In this document: positions 1-7,105 of the stretch, piece by piece
Position numbering within the stretch: position 1 is the first letter of the stretch
Layout: every line of letters begins with the position of its first letter
Assembly (NCBI GenBank): GCA_009776675.1
Contig: WRNK01000044.1
Span: 1-8,556, forward strand
Direction of reading: 5' to 3'
Origin: Methanimicrococcus sp.
GTDB lineage: Archaea; Halobacteriota; Methanosarcinia; Methanosarcinales; Methanosarcinaceae
DNA: 8,556 nucleotides
Position numbers and translations under genes: made by a program
Notes under the pieces: generated by a model
The model's input: only the letters and a program-made list of their open reading frames with translations
The model's database searches: none
Told to the model about the DNA's origin: nothing

Positions 1-699
1 ACATTGACAGCTTTGTATGTGGCTTACCTTTTAAGTTCTCAAGTGATTGCGACACGCTTATCGGTTTATGATTTTGGGACATGGTTTGGACACCCGCTGA
101 TCTTTTTTGCACCGGCTGCTGCTATTATTTATTCGTTCATTTCCCAAGTTTTGGATATGATTAACGAAATTTACGGACGCAAAAAAGCTGTTGCTGCCAT
201 AATCATAGCACTTGCGACACAAGTGCTTTTTGTTATTTTCATTGCGCTCGCAATTAAAATTCCGGCGGCGCCTTATTTTGAATTGGAAGAAGCTTGGGTT
301 TCCCTGTTTGGTTTGATTCCCGGAATTATTTTTGCCAGTTGGATTGCCTTTTTGATCTGTTCGCTTTTAGATGCTTATATGTTTGCCTATATTAAACGCA
401 AATTTAAGCCCAAAGAATTGGCTTTCAAAGGCAACACTTTCTTAAATCCTTATATTTGGCTGCGTTCTCTTGTCACCGACGCCTTTAGTTTGGCACTTGA
501 TTCAATCATTTTTATCATCATTGCCTTTTATTTCGTTGGGGCGCTACCGTGGGAAATCGTCTCCGGTATGATTGTCGGCCAAATCGTTGTCAAAGTCTTC
601 TTCGGCGTTGCAGATACTCCTTGGTTTGTTCTTTACAAAAAAATGCTTGGAAAAACCGGAATACATTCACAGGATCAGGCAGACGGTCAATCAATTTAA
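1..699 (+). CDS. Queuosine/archaeosine precursor transporter (VUT/YhhQ family), 5'-truncated by the window edge
   Basis: Integral membrane protein of the VUT (DUF165/YhhQ) family. In bacteria the family imports preQ0/preQ1, precursors of queuosine; in an archaeon the likely product served is archaeosine in tRNA (inference). About six hydrophobic segments are visible, near residues 1-18, 30-48, 63-86, 101-122, 160-178 and 185-205 counted from base 4. Family hallmarks are the motif DMINEIYGRKKA after the second segment and RSLVTDAFSLALDSIIF before the fifth. The frame is open from base 1, and the TTG at base 4 is an unlikely start, so the true start probably lies upstream with only a short piece missing (231 residues are seen, close to full family length). 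It ends in TAA inside a hairpin terminator. Family assignment is firm; the exact substrate is inferred. Confidence 0.87.
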   Translation, partial: TLTALYVAYLLSSQVIATRLSVYDFGTWFGHPLIFFAPAAAIIYSFISQVLDMINEIYGRKKAVAAIIIALATQVLFVIFIALAIKIPAAPYFELEEAWVSLFGLIPGIIFASWIAFLICSLLDAYMFAYIKRKFKPKELAFKGNTFLNPYIWLRSLVTDAFSLALDSIIFIIIAFYFVGALPWEIVSGMIVGQIVVKVFFGVADTPWFVLYKKMLGKTGIHSQDQADGQSI

Positions 700-737
700 G
701 TTTCATCTGATTGTGAAACTTAAATTTTTTCTTTTTT
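693..737 (+). terminator. Intrinsic-type hairpin terminator of the transporter gene
   Basis: A perfect 13-base-pair inverted repeat (693-705 pairing with 714-726, loop of 8 bases) is followed by two T runs broken by a single C (725-737). The transporter's stop codon (697-699) lies inside the left arm. The T tract is only on the plus-strand side, so it should act on transcription leaving the transporter and shield the minus-strand PIN unit beyond it. Confidence 0.8.
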
Positions 738-816
738 CAGAAGGAAAACAAAGATATGTAAACAGCAGAATGTCGAAATTTCAAATTCGGTGAGCATTGT
801 TTGTCTTGTTGAAACG

Positions 817-942
817 TTAAATGCCATTGAAATATTCCAACAACTCAGCTGTACTCATATCCTTTGTTTCGGCATATATTTTCGCCTGAATATCGTTTTT
901 CATTTTTACGCAATCGAATGCTTTTTCTTTACTCGTGTTCAT
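817..942 (-). CDS. 41-residue PIN-toxin partner (putative antitoxin)
   Basis: Very small ORF directly downstream of the PIN gene on the same strand, overlapping its end by 14 bases. It starts at the ATG reading from 942 and ends in TAA at 817-819. The core IYAETKDMSTAELLEYF closely matches IYEETKDMTSSERTAYF in the partner genes at 7106-8085, which sit in the same place after another PIN gene. The shared position, overlap and motif support a real gene. It is predicted to be helical and charged. An antitoxin or PIN-binding role is inferred from context only. At 41 residues it is shorter than the 63-residue single-unit homologue at 7459-7650 and lacks the GYKIVY-type tail, so it may be a minimal or shortened form. 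A weak Shine-Dalgarno-like AAAGAG lies within the PIN coding sequence just upstream. Confidence 0.66.
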   Translation of the reverse strand: MNTSKEKAFDCVKMKNDIQAKIYAETKDMSTAELLEYFNGI

Positions 943-1393
943 ATTTTATTAACTCTTTTGGATTTCTTATTTCAAGGTTTGCATATCCATATTTCATGTT
1001 TACACTATTGTAGCCTTTAATTTTATCAAGATTAACAATATGTTTAAAGTTCCAACTTGCCAAAACATCCACTTTGTTGAGCGTTGCAACGGCTATATGC
1101 CGACAATCTTCAACGCACGTTTTTCCAACGACCTTTTCGGCGATATAATAATCTGCCAATTCAATTGCTTCCTGTGTGAGCAACACATGTTCAAAACAAT
1201 CATTGTCATATTTGTCTAACAACTCATGTACTCGTTTTGGAGCGTTTTTCAATTCCTGTTTCAAAACACTTGAAATGACAAATACAATTTCTTTTTTTTC
1301 CAATCGGTCGAAAAGTGCTTTTGTATCTGCCGCAAATGCGTGATCAAAAAAACCCCCGACGACCGATGTGTCAATATATATTCTTCTGATCAT
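929..1393 (-). CDS. PIN-domain ribonuclease (VapC-like toxin)
   Basis: A 154-residue PIN-domain protein, a predicted metal-dependent RNase of the VapC toxin type. The acidic pocket is visible: D8 in IYIDTS, E47 in KQELKNAP and D96 in VEDCRHIA. N115 sits in SWNFKHIVN, where many VapCs have Asp; Asn there is usual in the SWNF subfamily. The C-terminal motif NPKELIKYE matches SPKEALDYE in the second PIN protein of the window. It starts at the ATG reading from 1393, with a TATA-like element about 27 bases upstream. Its 3' end overlaps the small partner gene by 14 bases, implying translational coupling. It is divergent from the MutS-like gene. Intact by sequence; the RNA target cannot be told. Confidence 0.88.
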   Translation of the reverse strand: MIRRIYIDTSVVGGFFDHAFAADTKALFDRLEKKEIVFVISSVLKQELKNAPKRVHELLDKYDNDCFEHVLLTQEAIELADYYIAEKVVGKTCVEDCRHIAVATLNKVDVLASWNFKHIVNLDKIKGYNSVNMKYGYANLEIRNPKELIKYEHE

Positions 1394-1416
1394 ACTTCCA
1401 AAAAATATGGCAAAGA

Positions 1417-1424
1417 TAATAAAA
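1417..1424 (-). promoter_or_regulatory. Candidate TATA box for the PIN/partner operon
   Basis: Read on the minus strand this is TTTTATTA, centred about 27 bases before the ATG at 1393. That spacing would give a nearly leaderless transcript. A short GGAAG lies just before the ATG, so a very short leader with a weak Shine-Dalgarno is also possible. Placement rests on spacing and composition only. Confidence 0.35.
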
Positions 1425-1506
1425 CTTTTTATTCATCTGCAAACCTTCTCATTTTTTCCCATTTTTCCCATTTTCCTTTTTTAATATTTTCACCCCGCAT
1501 ATTTGA

Positions 1507-1517
1507 CCTTTATATCC
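1507..1517 (+). promoter_or_regulatory. TATA box of the MutS-like gene (leaderless)
   Basis: CCTTTATATCC is a good archaeal TATA element centred near 1512. Initiation about 25 bases downstream falls at 1537-1538, exactly on the ATG chosen for the MutS-like gene. There is no Shine-Dalgarno before that ATG, in keeping with a leaderless message. This element is the main reason for rejecting the longer upstream reading of that frame. Confidence 0.6.
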
Positions 1518-1537
1518 TATTTCGCCGATTCCTTTTT

Positions 1538-3715
1538 ATGATGACAGAAGCTGAAAATGCACTCTTTGAATCCGGTTTAAAATTAAAGGATATTTCCGGC
1601 GTCGGAAATGTTCTTGAAAGAAAATTAATCACTCATTTCGGAAGCGAAGGCAAAGCACTTGAAACGTTGTTTAAGGGCGATGTTCATGAACTTTGTAAAG
1701 TTGAGGGAATGACAAAAAAAGCGGCTTGCTCTTTGATTTTAAATGTTTCAAAAGAGCAAAACGGGGTTTCTTTAGCGGATTTTTTGAAGACGAAAGAGGC
1801 CGAAACGCTTTATTTCAATATTTTAAAAATGATCAAAAAGCACTGCCATACGGAATATGCTGCCGATTTTATGGAATTGTTGGTTCCTTATCCTAAAAAG
1901 CGGCTGGATTTGGCAATGAACATTCAGGAAAAAATTGCTTCTCATCTTCAATTGATTCAATCGCTTTCACCGGATGAACAAAAGTTGATTGCTTCTCTTC
2001 TTTCAATGATTTCTCCCGTCAAATCGGCACCGCCTCAAAAAGTCAGAGACCGTGTGATTTTGGCGTTTTCTGAATCCGTTTATCTGGCGGCTCGTGAAAA
2101 ATTCGGCAGCATGATTTCGGTTCACTTGGTGACAGAGATGCAGGAATGCTTTGACTTTTTCAATTCTTATCCTGCCGTCATTTTATTTGACTTTCCCGAA
2201 TTTGAACTGCCGGATTTTGATTATGATTATTTCAAAGACATGGACCTGGTTGAATTAGAGCATCTCGTTCCCGAAATGTCTTTGTCCTTTTTTGTTAAGA
2301 ATTTGAAAGCGTTTGATGCGGCTTTAAAGTTGGCGGAAATTTTAGTTTCCAAGTCCGCGGATGGAACATTTTCATCGTTTTCGGCGGATACTGCTCGCCA
2401 CTGCCGTCTTCTGATTCAAAAAATAAATCCAAACGGCGATTTAGCGGTCGGGTCGGACATTGAAGCGGATCGATTAAAAGCGATTTCTTTGAAATGCGAT
2501 GATGTTTTGCTAAAGCAAGCGGCTGTTTTATCCGAGCAGCTTAAAGGCATTCTCATGGGAAGTACGCTCACATTAGATGGCTCTCAGTTGATGACAATTC
2601 TTTCAGGCGCCGATTTAAAAACAATTGTCCAAGACAACGTTTCCAAATCATATCGGGATCTTTTAAAGGCGTCTCTTTCTGAAATTGCAGCGGCTTTATC
2701 ATTGAAAAAAGAGGAAGAGCTTTCCCTTTCCGACATTTTTGGCGACGATATTGTCTGTCCGGTTGTGATTCATCAAGAAGTATCGGCTCAATTTAAAAAA
2801 GAGATTTTAGGGAAGTTGTCGGCGTTGGAACACAAACATAAAAAACAGCTTTCAAAGGAATTTGCCTGTCAAAAAGAAGCGATGACGGCACTTGTTTCTG
2901 ATTGTTTGGAATTTGATTGCTGGTACTCCGCTGCCGTTTTTGCACAAACGTATCATATGACGTTTCCGAAATTAGAAGTCAAAGATTCCAATTCCAAAGA
3001 TTCCAATTCCAAAGATTTCAAAGCTTCCCCTGATTTCAAAAATATGTTTTTCGATTTGAAAAACGGAAGAAACCTTTTCCTTACCGGCAAACACGGTTTT
3101 GACAAAATTATTCCTGTCTCTTATGATGTTGAAAATATCGTTTTGTTAAGCGGCGTCAATTCCGGCGGCAAAACATCTCTTTTGGAATTGATTGGTCAGT
3201 GTTTGATTTTGGCACATATGGGATTTCCGGTTCCGGCGGAATCTTTTTCATTTTCCCCGATCGAAGAATTTTATTATTTCGGAAAATCGAAGGGGACACT
3301 CGACGCCGGCGCATTTGAAACAACACTTCGTCATTTTTCGATTGTTTCAAAAGGCGTTGAAAAGGCGGTTTTTGCGGATGAGTTGGAATCCATCACTGAG
3401 CCCGGTGCGTCTTCAAAAATTATTGCAGGATTGATGGAGACTTTTTATGAAAGCGGCAAAACGCTTTCGCTTTTTGTTTCTCACCTCTCTGAAGCAATTG
3501 CCAAAAATTGTGACATTCCGATTCGTGTTGACGGGATTGAAGCCGGCGGGCTGGATGATCATTTGAATTTAATCGTAAACAGAAATCCGATCAAAAATCA
3601 TGTTGCAAAAAGCACGCCGGAGTTGATTGTTGAAAAATTATTTTTAACATCTAAGGGGGAGGAAAATGCGTTTTATAAAAAATTGAGGGGGAAATTTTCA
3701 TCACAGAAAGAATGA
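1538..3715 (+). CDS. MutS-like ATPase with N-terminal helix-hairpin-helix (archaeal MutS2/MutS5-like)
   Basis: A 725-residue MutS-superfamily protein. The N-terminus has tandem helix-hairpin-helix motifs (ISGVG near residue 18, then VEGMTKKAA), a DNA-binding module typical of the archaeal branch. A long helical core/lever region follows, then the ATPase: Walker A GVNSGGKT at 539-546, a signature-like stretch LDAGAFETTL, Walker B ADELES with D614-E615, and the switch histidine H649 in SHLSEA. The mismatch-reading domain I of classical MutS is not evident, so this is more likely a recombination or branched-DNA ATPase than a mismatch sensor (inference; an archaeal MutS5 is reported to bind Holliday junctions). 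The start at 1538 (or 1541, the next codon) fits the TATA box; the frame is open back to 1340 but overlaps the PIN gene. A repeated KDSNS linker precedes the ATPase. Stop is TGA. Confidence 0.86.
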   Translation: MMTEAENALFESGLKLKDISGVGNVLERKLITHFGSEGKALETLFKGDVHELCKVEGMTKKAACSLILNVSKEQNGVSLADFLKTKEAETLYFNILKMIKKHCHTEYAADFMELLVPYPKKRLDLAMNIQEKIASHLQLIQSLSPDEQKLIASLLSMISPVKSAPPQKVRDRVILAFSESVYLAAREKFGSMISVHLVTEMQECFDFFNSYPAVILFDFPEFELPDFDYDYFKDMDLVELEHLVPEMSLSFFVKNLKAFDAALKLAEILVSKSADGTFSSFSADTARHCRLLIQKINPNGDLAVGSDIEADRLKAISLKCDDVLLKQAAVLSEQLKGILMGSTLTLDGSQLMTILSGADLKTIVQDNVSKSYRDLLKASLSEIAAALSLKKEEELSLSDIFGDDIVCPVVIHQEVSAQFKKEILGKLSALEHKHKKQLSKEFACQKEAMTALVSDCLEFDCWYSAAVFAQTYHMTFPKLEVKDSNSKDSNSKDFKASPDFKNMFFDLKNGRNLFLTGKHGFDKIIPVSYDVENIVLLSGVNSGGKTSLLELIGQCLILAHMGFPVPAESFSFSPIEEFYYFGKSKGTLDAGAFETTLRHFSIVSKGVEKAVFADELESITEPGASSKIIAGLMETFYESGKTLSLFVSHLSEAIAKNCDIPIRVDGIEAGGLDDHLNLIVNRNPIKNHVAKSTPELIVEKLFLTSKGEENAFYKKLRGKFSSQKE
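2981..3017 (+). repeat. 15-base in-frame tandem repeat in the MutS-like linker
   Basis: The unit AAAGATTCCAATTCC occurs twice perfectly (2981-2995 and 2996-3010) and starts a third time (3011-3017). Being a multiple of three it encodes KDSNS-KDSNS-KDF, a hydrophilic linker at about residues 482-494, between the lever domain and the ATPase. Copy-number change by slippage would lengthen or shorten the linker without breaking the frame. Confidence 0.9.
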
Positions 3716-3773
3716 TGTAATGATTTATTGTAAACATTTTTGTCCATTAATACCAATGAAAAAATGCAGTAAG

Positions 3774-3781
3774 TTTAAAAA
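3774..3781 (+). promoter_or_regulatory. Candidate TATA box of the restriction-modification operon
   Basis: TTTAAAAA lies about 25 bases before the two possible endonuclease starts (3798 and 3807). The predicted start of transcription, near 3802, would favour the second ATG as a nearly leaderless start. No clear Shine-Dalgarno is seen. Weak call, because the whole 3716-3797 gap is A+T-rich. Confidence 0.28.
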
Positions 3782-3797
3782 CATAAACCGATCATAA

Positions 3798-4478
3798 ATG
3801 AGTTGTATGATTAAACAAACTCTCACAATAAAAAACTTGATAATTTGTGCCAAAGAGTTTTGCGAACAGGAATCAAAAACGCCGAATAAAGAACTCTTTG
3901 GTATAACGGATGGCAAAGCCGTTGGAACATACATAGAACATAAATTCAAAGATTTTTTACTCTCAAAATACGATGTAATGGTTGGCAGTTCGGCGAGTGG
4001 GATTGATTTGCCTTCTGCCGAAATCAATACAGATATTAAAGTAACTTCAATAAACCAACCACAATCTTCATGTCCATTCAAGAATGCACACCAGAAGATT
4101 TTCGGATTAGGCTATAATTTGTTGGTATTTGTTTACAACAAACAAGACAACGAAAAAACAAAAACTGCTCTATTGGATTTTCTAAGTTGCTCATTTATCG
4201 AAAAAGAGCGTACAGCCGATTATCAAACGACAACCACTTTATTACAAATGATTGAAAACAAAGCCAATGCAGATGACATTTTTGCTTATTTAAATGACAG
4301 AAATATTCCTGCGGATGATGTTACATTAATGAATATCGCGGAACTGATTTTGAAAAATCCGCCGAAAATCGGTTACCTTACGATTTCTAATGCTTTACAA
4401 TGGCGGTTGCAATATGGCAGAATTGTTACATTGAAAGATAAAATTTCAGGAATTACAAAAATCATAGATAAGTGTTAA
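3798..4478 (+). CDS. Type II restriction endonuclease, PD-(D/E)xK fold
   Basis: A 226-residue putative Type II endonuclease. It carries a PD-(D/E)xK-like centre: E47 in TYIEHKF, then D70 in GIDLPS and D79-x-K81 in INTDIKVTS. The following QPQSSCPF and the C-terminal LTISNALQWRLQYGR are landmarks I associate with a family of small restriction enzymes encoded beside gamma-type N6-adenine methylases. The methylase gene begins one base after its stop, so the two form a translationally linked restriction-modification pair. The recognition sequence cannot be read from the protein. A second ATG at 3807 is a possible start. No controller (C) gene or Vsr nuclease is present. The high A+T content suggests recent acquisition. 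Confidence 0.8.
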   Translation: MSCMIKQTLTIKNLIICAKEFCEQESKTPNKELFGITDGKAVGTYIEHKFKDFLLSKYDVMVGSSASGIDLPSAEINTDIKVTSINQPQSSCPFKNAHQKIFGLGYNLLVFVYNKQDNEKTKTALLDFLSCSFIEKERTADYQTTTTLLQMIENKANADDIFAYLNDRNIPADDVTLMNIAELILKNPPKIGYLTISNALQWRLQYGRIVTLKDKISGITKIIDKC

Positions 4479-4479
4479 T

Positions 4480-6201
4480 ATGGATTTCTCTCGTATTGAT
4501 ATTGATTTTGAAGTCATTTCTTTTTTTGAAAAAGAAAAATACAACTCTTTTGAAACAGCAAATGACGTTTTGAAAGACAAAACGGGGATTGTTGAATTTT
4601 TTGAAAAAAAGGATGATTTTGTCCAACTACAACAAATCTTGAAAACCAATCCAACTGTTGTGGCTGAAAATCGTATTGAATATGGCGATTTTCAAACAGA
4701 TAAACAACTCGCTCAATCCATCTGCCATCATCTCTGTGATAAAAATATCACTCCAAAAATATTACTCGAACCGACTTGTGGAAATGGCAGTTTTATTTTG
4801 TCAGCCCTCAAGTCCTTTGATTCTTTGCAATATATTTTCGGCATTGAAATTCAAGAAAACTATCTATGGCAACTCAAATTTGATTTGTTAAAGTACTTTT
4901 TGAAAAATATAACGGCAAACAAACCCCAAATAAAATTGTATCATTGCAATGTGTTTGATTTTGATTTCCAACAAATTAAAAAATGTATCAATGGTCAGGA
5001 ATTATTGGTTATTGGAAATCCACCTTGGGTAACAAACAGTACCCTCTCAATCCTTAATTCAAAAAATTTGCCAACCAAATCCAATTTCAAGCAGGCAAAA
5101 GGAATTGATGCGATCACAGGAAAAGGGAATTTTGATATTGGTGAATTTATTTCTCTGAAAATGTTAGATTTATTTGCCAAAGAAAATGGTTTTTTTGCAT
5201 TTTTGATAAAAAACTCGGTCATTAAAAATATCGTTTTTGAACAAAAAAAGAATGAGTACCCGATTTCCAATATCGAAAAGCATACAATCAATGCACAAAA
5301 AGAATTTGGGGCAGCGGTGGATGCAAGTTTGTTTGTTTGTCAATTCAATTCAGCCCCTGAATTTACGGCAAAAGAATATGATTTTTATACATCAAAACCA
5401 AAGGTAACATTGGGTTGGGTAAACGACAAATTTGCTTCTGATACTGAAAAATACAAAAAATATCAAGATTTTGATGGTGTTTGCCCCTTCGTATGGCGAC
5501 AAGGGATTAAACACGATTGTGCTAAAATTATGGAATTGGAACGAACAGACGGGGGCTTTAAAAACGCTCTGGGAGAGGAGTTTGAACTGGAAGAAGATTT
5601 GATTTATGGCATACTCAAAAGTTCAGATTTAAAAGAAAGCAGAGTCAACACTCCTCGTAAATTTACCATTGTTACTCAAAAAAAAATTGGTCAAGAGACG
5701 AATCCTATTTTAGAAAAGCTGCCCAAAACCAAAGCATATTTGCAACAGCATAAAGATTATTTTTTAAACCGGAAATCAAGTATTTATAACGGGAAGCCAA
5801 TGTTTTCAATTTTTGGTGTTGGTGATTATTCTTTCAAACCCTACAAAGTGGCAATTTCAGGTTTGTACAAGCAAACAAAATTCACACTCGTAGAGCCAAA
5901 CAGCACCATTTTAATGTTAGATGACACTTGTTACTTTATTGGTTTTGACACTTTGGAAGATGCCTTGATCACTCAATATTTGCTAAATAAAAGAGAAACA
6001 CAAGAATTTATACAATCTTTTATGTTTGTCGATTCAAAACGTGTCATTACAAAAGATTTGCTTATGCGAATTAATTTTAATTCAATTGTTCAAAATACAG
6101 ATTGCTCAGAATTACAACATTTCGTAACCGCCGACAAATGGAAAGACTATACAAACACACTTCTTTCAAAAGGAAAGAATGAATTAAGTTTTTTTGTATA
6201 A
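4480..6201 (+). CDS. Type II N6-adenine DNA methyltransferase (gamma type)
   Basis: A 573-residue methyltransferase, the protective partner of the upstream endonuclease. In order: a helical N-terminal part, the motif-X-like EYGDFQT near residue 68, the S-adenosylmethionine motif I LEPTCGNGSF (E97 to F105), motif II IFGIEI, and catalytic motif IV NPPW at 180-183. NPPW with motif X and I before IV marks an N6-adenine enzyme of gamma order. The C-terminal half (from about residue 310) should hold the target-recognition domain, with WRQGIKHDCAKIMEL and LVEPNSTILMLDD as visible landmarks. The start at 4480 is one base after the endonuclease TAA and has no clear Shine-Dalgarno, so coupling is likely. 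Sampled lines show about 27-28% G+C, against 45-50% in the flanking genes. Appears intact. Confidence 0.88.
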   Translation: MDFSRIDIDFEVISFFEKEKYNSFETANDVLKDKTGIVEFFEKKDDFVQLQQILKTNPTVVAENRIEYGDFQTDKQLAQSICHHLCDKNITPKILLEPTCGNGSFILSALKSFDSLQYIFGIEIQENYLWQLKFDLLKYFLKNITANKPQIKLYHCNVFDFDFQQIKKCINGQELLVIGNPPWVTNSTLSILNSKNLPTKSNFKQAKGIDAITGKGNFDIGEFISLKMLDLFAKENGFFAFLIKNSVIKNIVFEQKKNEYPISNIEKHTINAQKEFGAAVDASLFVCQFNSAPEFTAKEYDFYTSKPKVTLGWVNDKFASDTEKYKKYQDFDGVCPFVWRQGIKHDCAKIMELERTDGGFKNALGEEFELEEDLIYGILKSSDLKESRVNTPRKFTIVTQKKIGQETNPILEKLPKTKAYLQQHKDYFLNRKSSIYNGKPMFSIFGVGDYSFKPYKVAISGLYKQTKFTLVEPNSTILMLDDTCYFIGFDTLEDALITQYLLNKRETQEFIQSFMFVDSKRVITKDLLMRINFNSIVQNTDCSELQHFVTADKWKDYTNTLLSKGKNELSFFV

Positions 6202-6266
6202 ATCAACTTTGGCAAACTTTAGCTTGGCTCACAATTGATCATAATCCCTCATAATTTTTCAAATAC

Positions 6267-6275
6267 TCTTATATC
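6267..6275 (+). promoter_or_regulatory. TATA box of the HVO_0476-family gene
   Basis: TCTTATATC, centred near 6272, predicts transcription from about 6297, leaving a leader of roughly 20 bases that carries the GGTGAT ribosome binding site. A perfect dyad (GATTTC, six T, GAAATC, 6281-6298) lies between this box and the predicted start, in the position of a possible operator. Confidence 0.48.
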
Positions 6276-6307
6276 CCTTCGATTTCTTTTTTGAAATCAC
6301 AATTTTT

Positions 6308-6313
6308 GGTGAT
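6308..6313 (+). promoter_or_regulatory. Ribosome binding site GGTGAT
   Basis: GGTGAT pairs exactly with the archaeal 16S rRNA 3'-end core AUCACC, with five bases to the ATG at 6319; this fixes the start. The same bases can pair with ATCAC at 6296-6300 (five base pairs, loop of 8), which would hide the site if the transcript begins far enough upstream. Confidence 0.65.
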
Positions 6314-6318
6314 ATTAT

Positions 6319-6939
6319 ATGATTGAAGAAGGCAATGAAATCGAAATCGTCTGCCCGTCTTGTTCTCCAAAAGACGAAACATGGCATGAAGTTTTAAAAG
6401 GCGGACAGAGTCCTGTTGCCAAATGCATGGACTGCGGCAATGTTCACAGTTATCGAATTCCTCGTGTTAAAATGAAGACCATCAAGGTCATTGTCAGCCA
6501 AATGGACAATTCTTATGCCATGCAGATGCTTCTCAATGAAAAAGAGCGTTTTTTTATTGACGATGAATTGATTGTTGATGACATTACAACGGGCGATGCT
6601 GTTCCAATTATGATTACGGTAATGGAGTGCGGTGACAAAAGAAAGCCTTCTGCTGTTGTAAAGGACATTGACGTCATTTGGGGGCGCGCCATTGATGAAG
6701 TGACTGTTAAAATCGCCCTTCAGCAAAAAGATATTACCCAATCTGCGGAACAAAAAGTTTCGGGGGATTTCAAATTTGTTGTCGGTCAATTTGTAAGGAT
6801 CAACGGAAAAGAGTTTCCGATTGTTTCGATCAAAGTGCGTGACGGCGGTTTCAAATCCAAAAACGGCGATTTCGTTTTGGCAAAAAAAGTCAAGCGTATT
6901 TATGCGAAGAAACCCTCTTTCTCAAGCCGAAAATATTGA
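6319..6939 (+). CDS. HVO_0476-family zinc-finger protein
   Basis: A 206-residue protein of the euryarchaeal HVO_0476 zinc-finger family; its molecular function is not established to my knowledge. The N-terminus holds a zinc ribbon: C12-x2-C15, HEVLKGG with H23, and C36-x2-C39-G followed by H42. The remainder is beta-rich: an acidic middle (FIDDELIVDD, then ITVMECGDKRKPSA) and a conserved-looking end (FKFVVGQFVRINGKEFPIVSIKVRDGG). It could be a nucleic-acid or translation-linked protein, but that is a guess from the ribbon. It starts at the ATG with a strong Shine-Dalgarno and has its own TATA box, so it is independent of the restriction-modification operon. Its roughly 50% G+C in a sampled line matches a resident gene. 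Ends in TGA, followed by a hairpin. Confidence 0.83.
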   Translation: MIEEGNEIEIVCPSCSPKDETWHEVLKGGQSPVAKCMDCGNVHSYRIPRVKMKTIKVIVSQMDNSYAMQMLLNEKERFFIDDELIVDDITTGDAVPIMITVMECGDKRKPSAVVKDIDVIWGRAIDEVTVKIALQQKDITQSAEQKVSGDFKFVVGQFVRINGKEFPIVSIKVRDGGFKSKNGDFVLAKKVKRIYAKKPSFSSRKY

Positions 6940-6952
6940 AGATCAAAATTTT

Positions 6953-6990
6953 GCCTCATACAAAATATGAGAGGCTGAACCTTTATTTTT
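6953..6990 (+). terminator. Probable terminator of the HVO_0476-family gene
   Basis: GCCTCATA (6953-6960) pairs with TATGAG-A-GGC (6966-6975), eight base pairs with one bulged A and a five-base loop. It lies 13 bases after the stop codon and is followed by a T-rich stretch (6982-6995). It separates the plus-strand gene from the converging minus-strand array. Confidence 0.55.
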
Positions 6991-6999
6991 ATTTATTGC

Positions 7000-7049
7000 T
7001 TTATATCCTAATGAAGTATTGATTTCATTTGTAAGTGCAATCGTTTTTT
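7000..7049 (-). pseudogene. 50-base remnant of the 3' part of a PIN gene
   Basis: These 50 bases match 8123-8172 inside the second PIN gene at 48 of 50 positions (differences at 7011 and 7018). Translated in the PIN frame they give TIALTNEINTSLGYK, identical to that gene. There is no PIN coding sequence upstream: the remnant is joined directly to the end of a partner-gene unit in a run of A's (minus strand). It marks the far edge of the duplicated array. Confidence 0.8.
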
Positions 7050-7105
7050 ATCGTCGAGATAAACGATATTACAAGCCGTGTTTTTTTGCGGCAGGTTCGC
7101 TTTGT

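Noticed and set aside
774..793. AT-rich imperfect dyad after the 41-residue gene as a minus-strand terminator
   Set aside because: The arms (CGAAATTT and AAATTCG) need a bulge and leave a one-base loop, so no stable RNA hairpin can form.
790..1020. Plus-strand frame over the end of the PIN gene and its partner
   Set aside because: Antisense shadow with unusual composition (many Phe, His, Cys, Leu); no start signal.
1340..1537. Long N-terminal extension of the MutS-like frame starting at 1340
   Set aside because: It overlaps the start of the divergent PIN gene, crosses a pyrimidine tract, has low-complexity translation, and the TATA box at 1507-1517 points to 1538.
3725..4081. Minus-strand frame opposite the endonuclease gene
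   Set aside because: Lies over conserved endonuclease codons on the plus strand; no domain or start signal.
6394..6789. Minus-strand frame opposite the HVO_0476-family gene
   Set aside because: Shadow of a well-supported gene in another frame.
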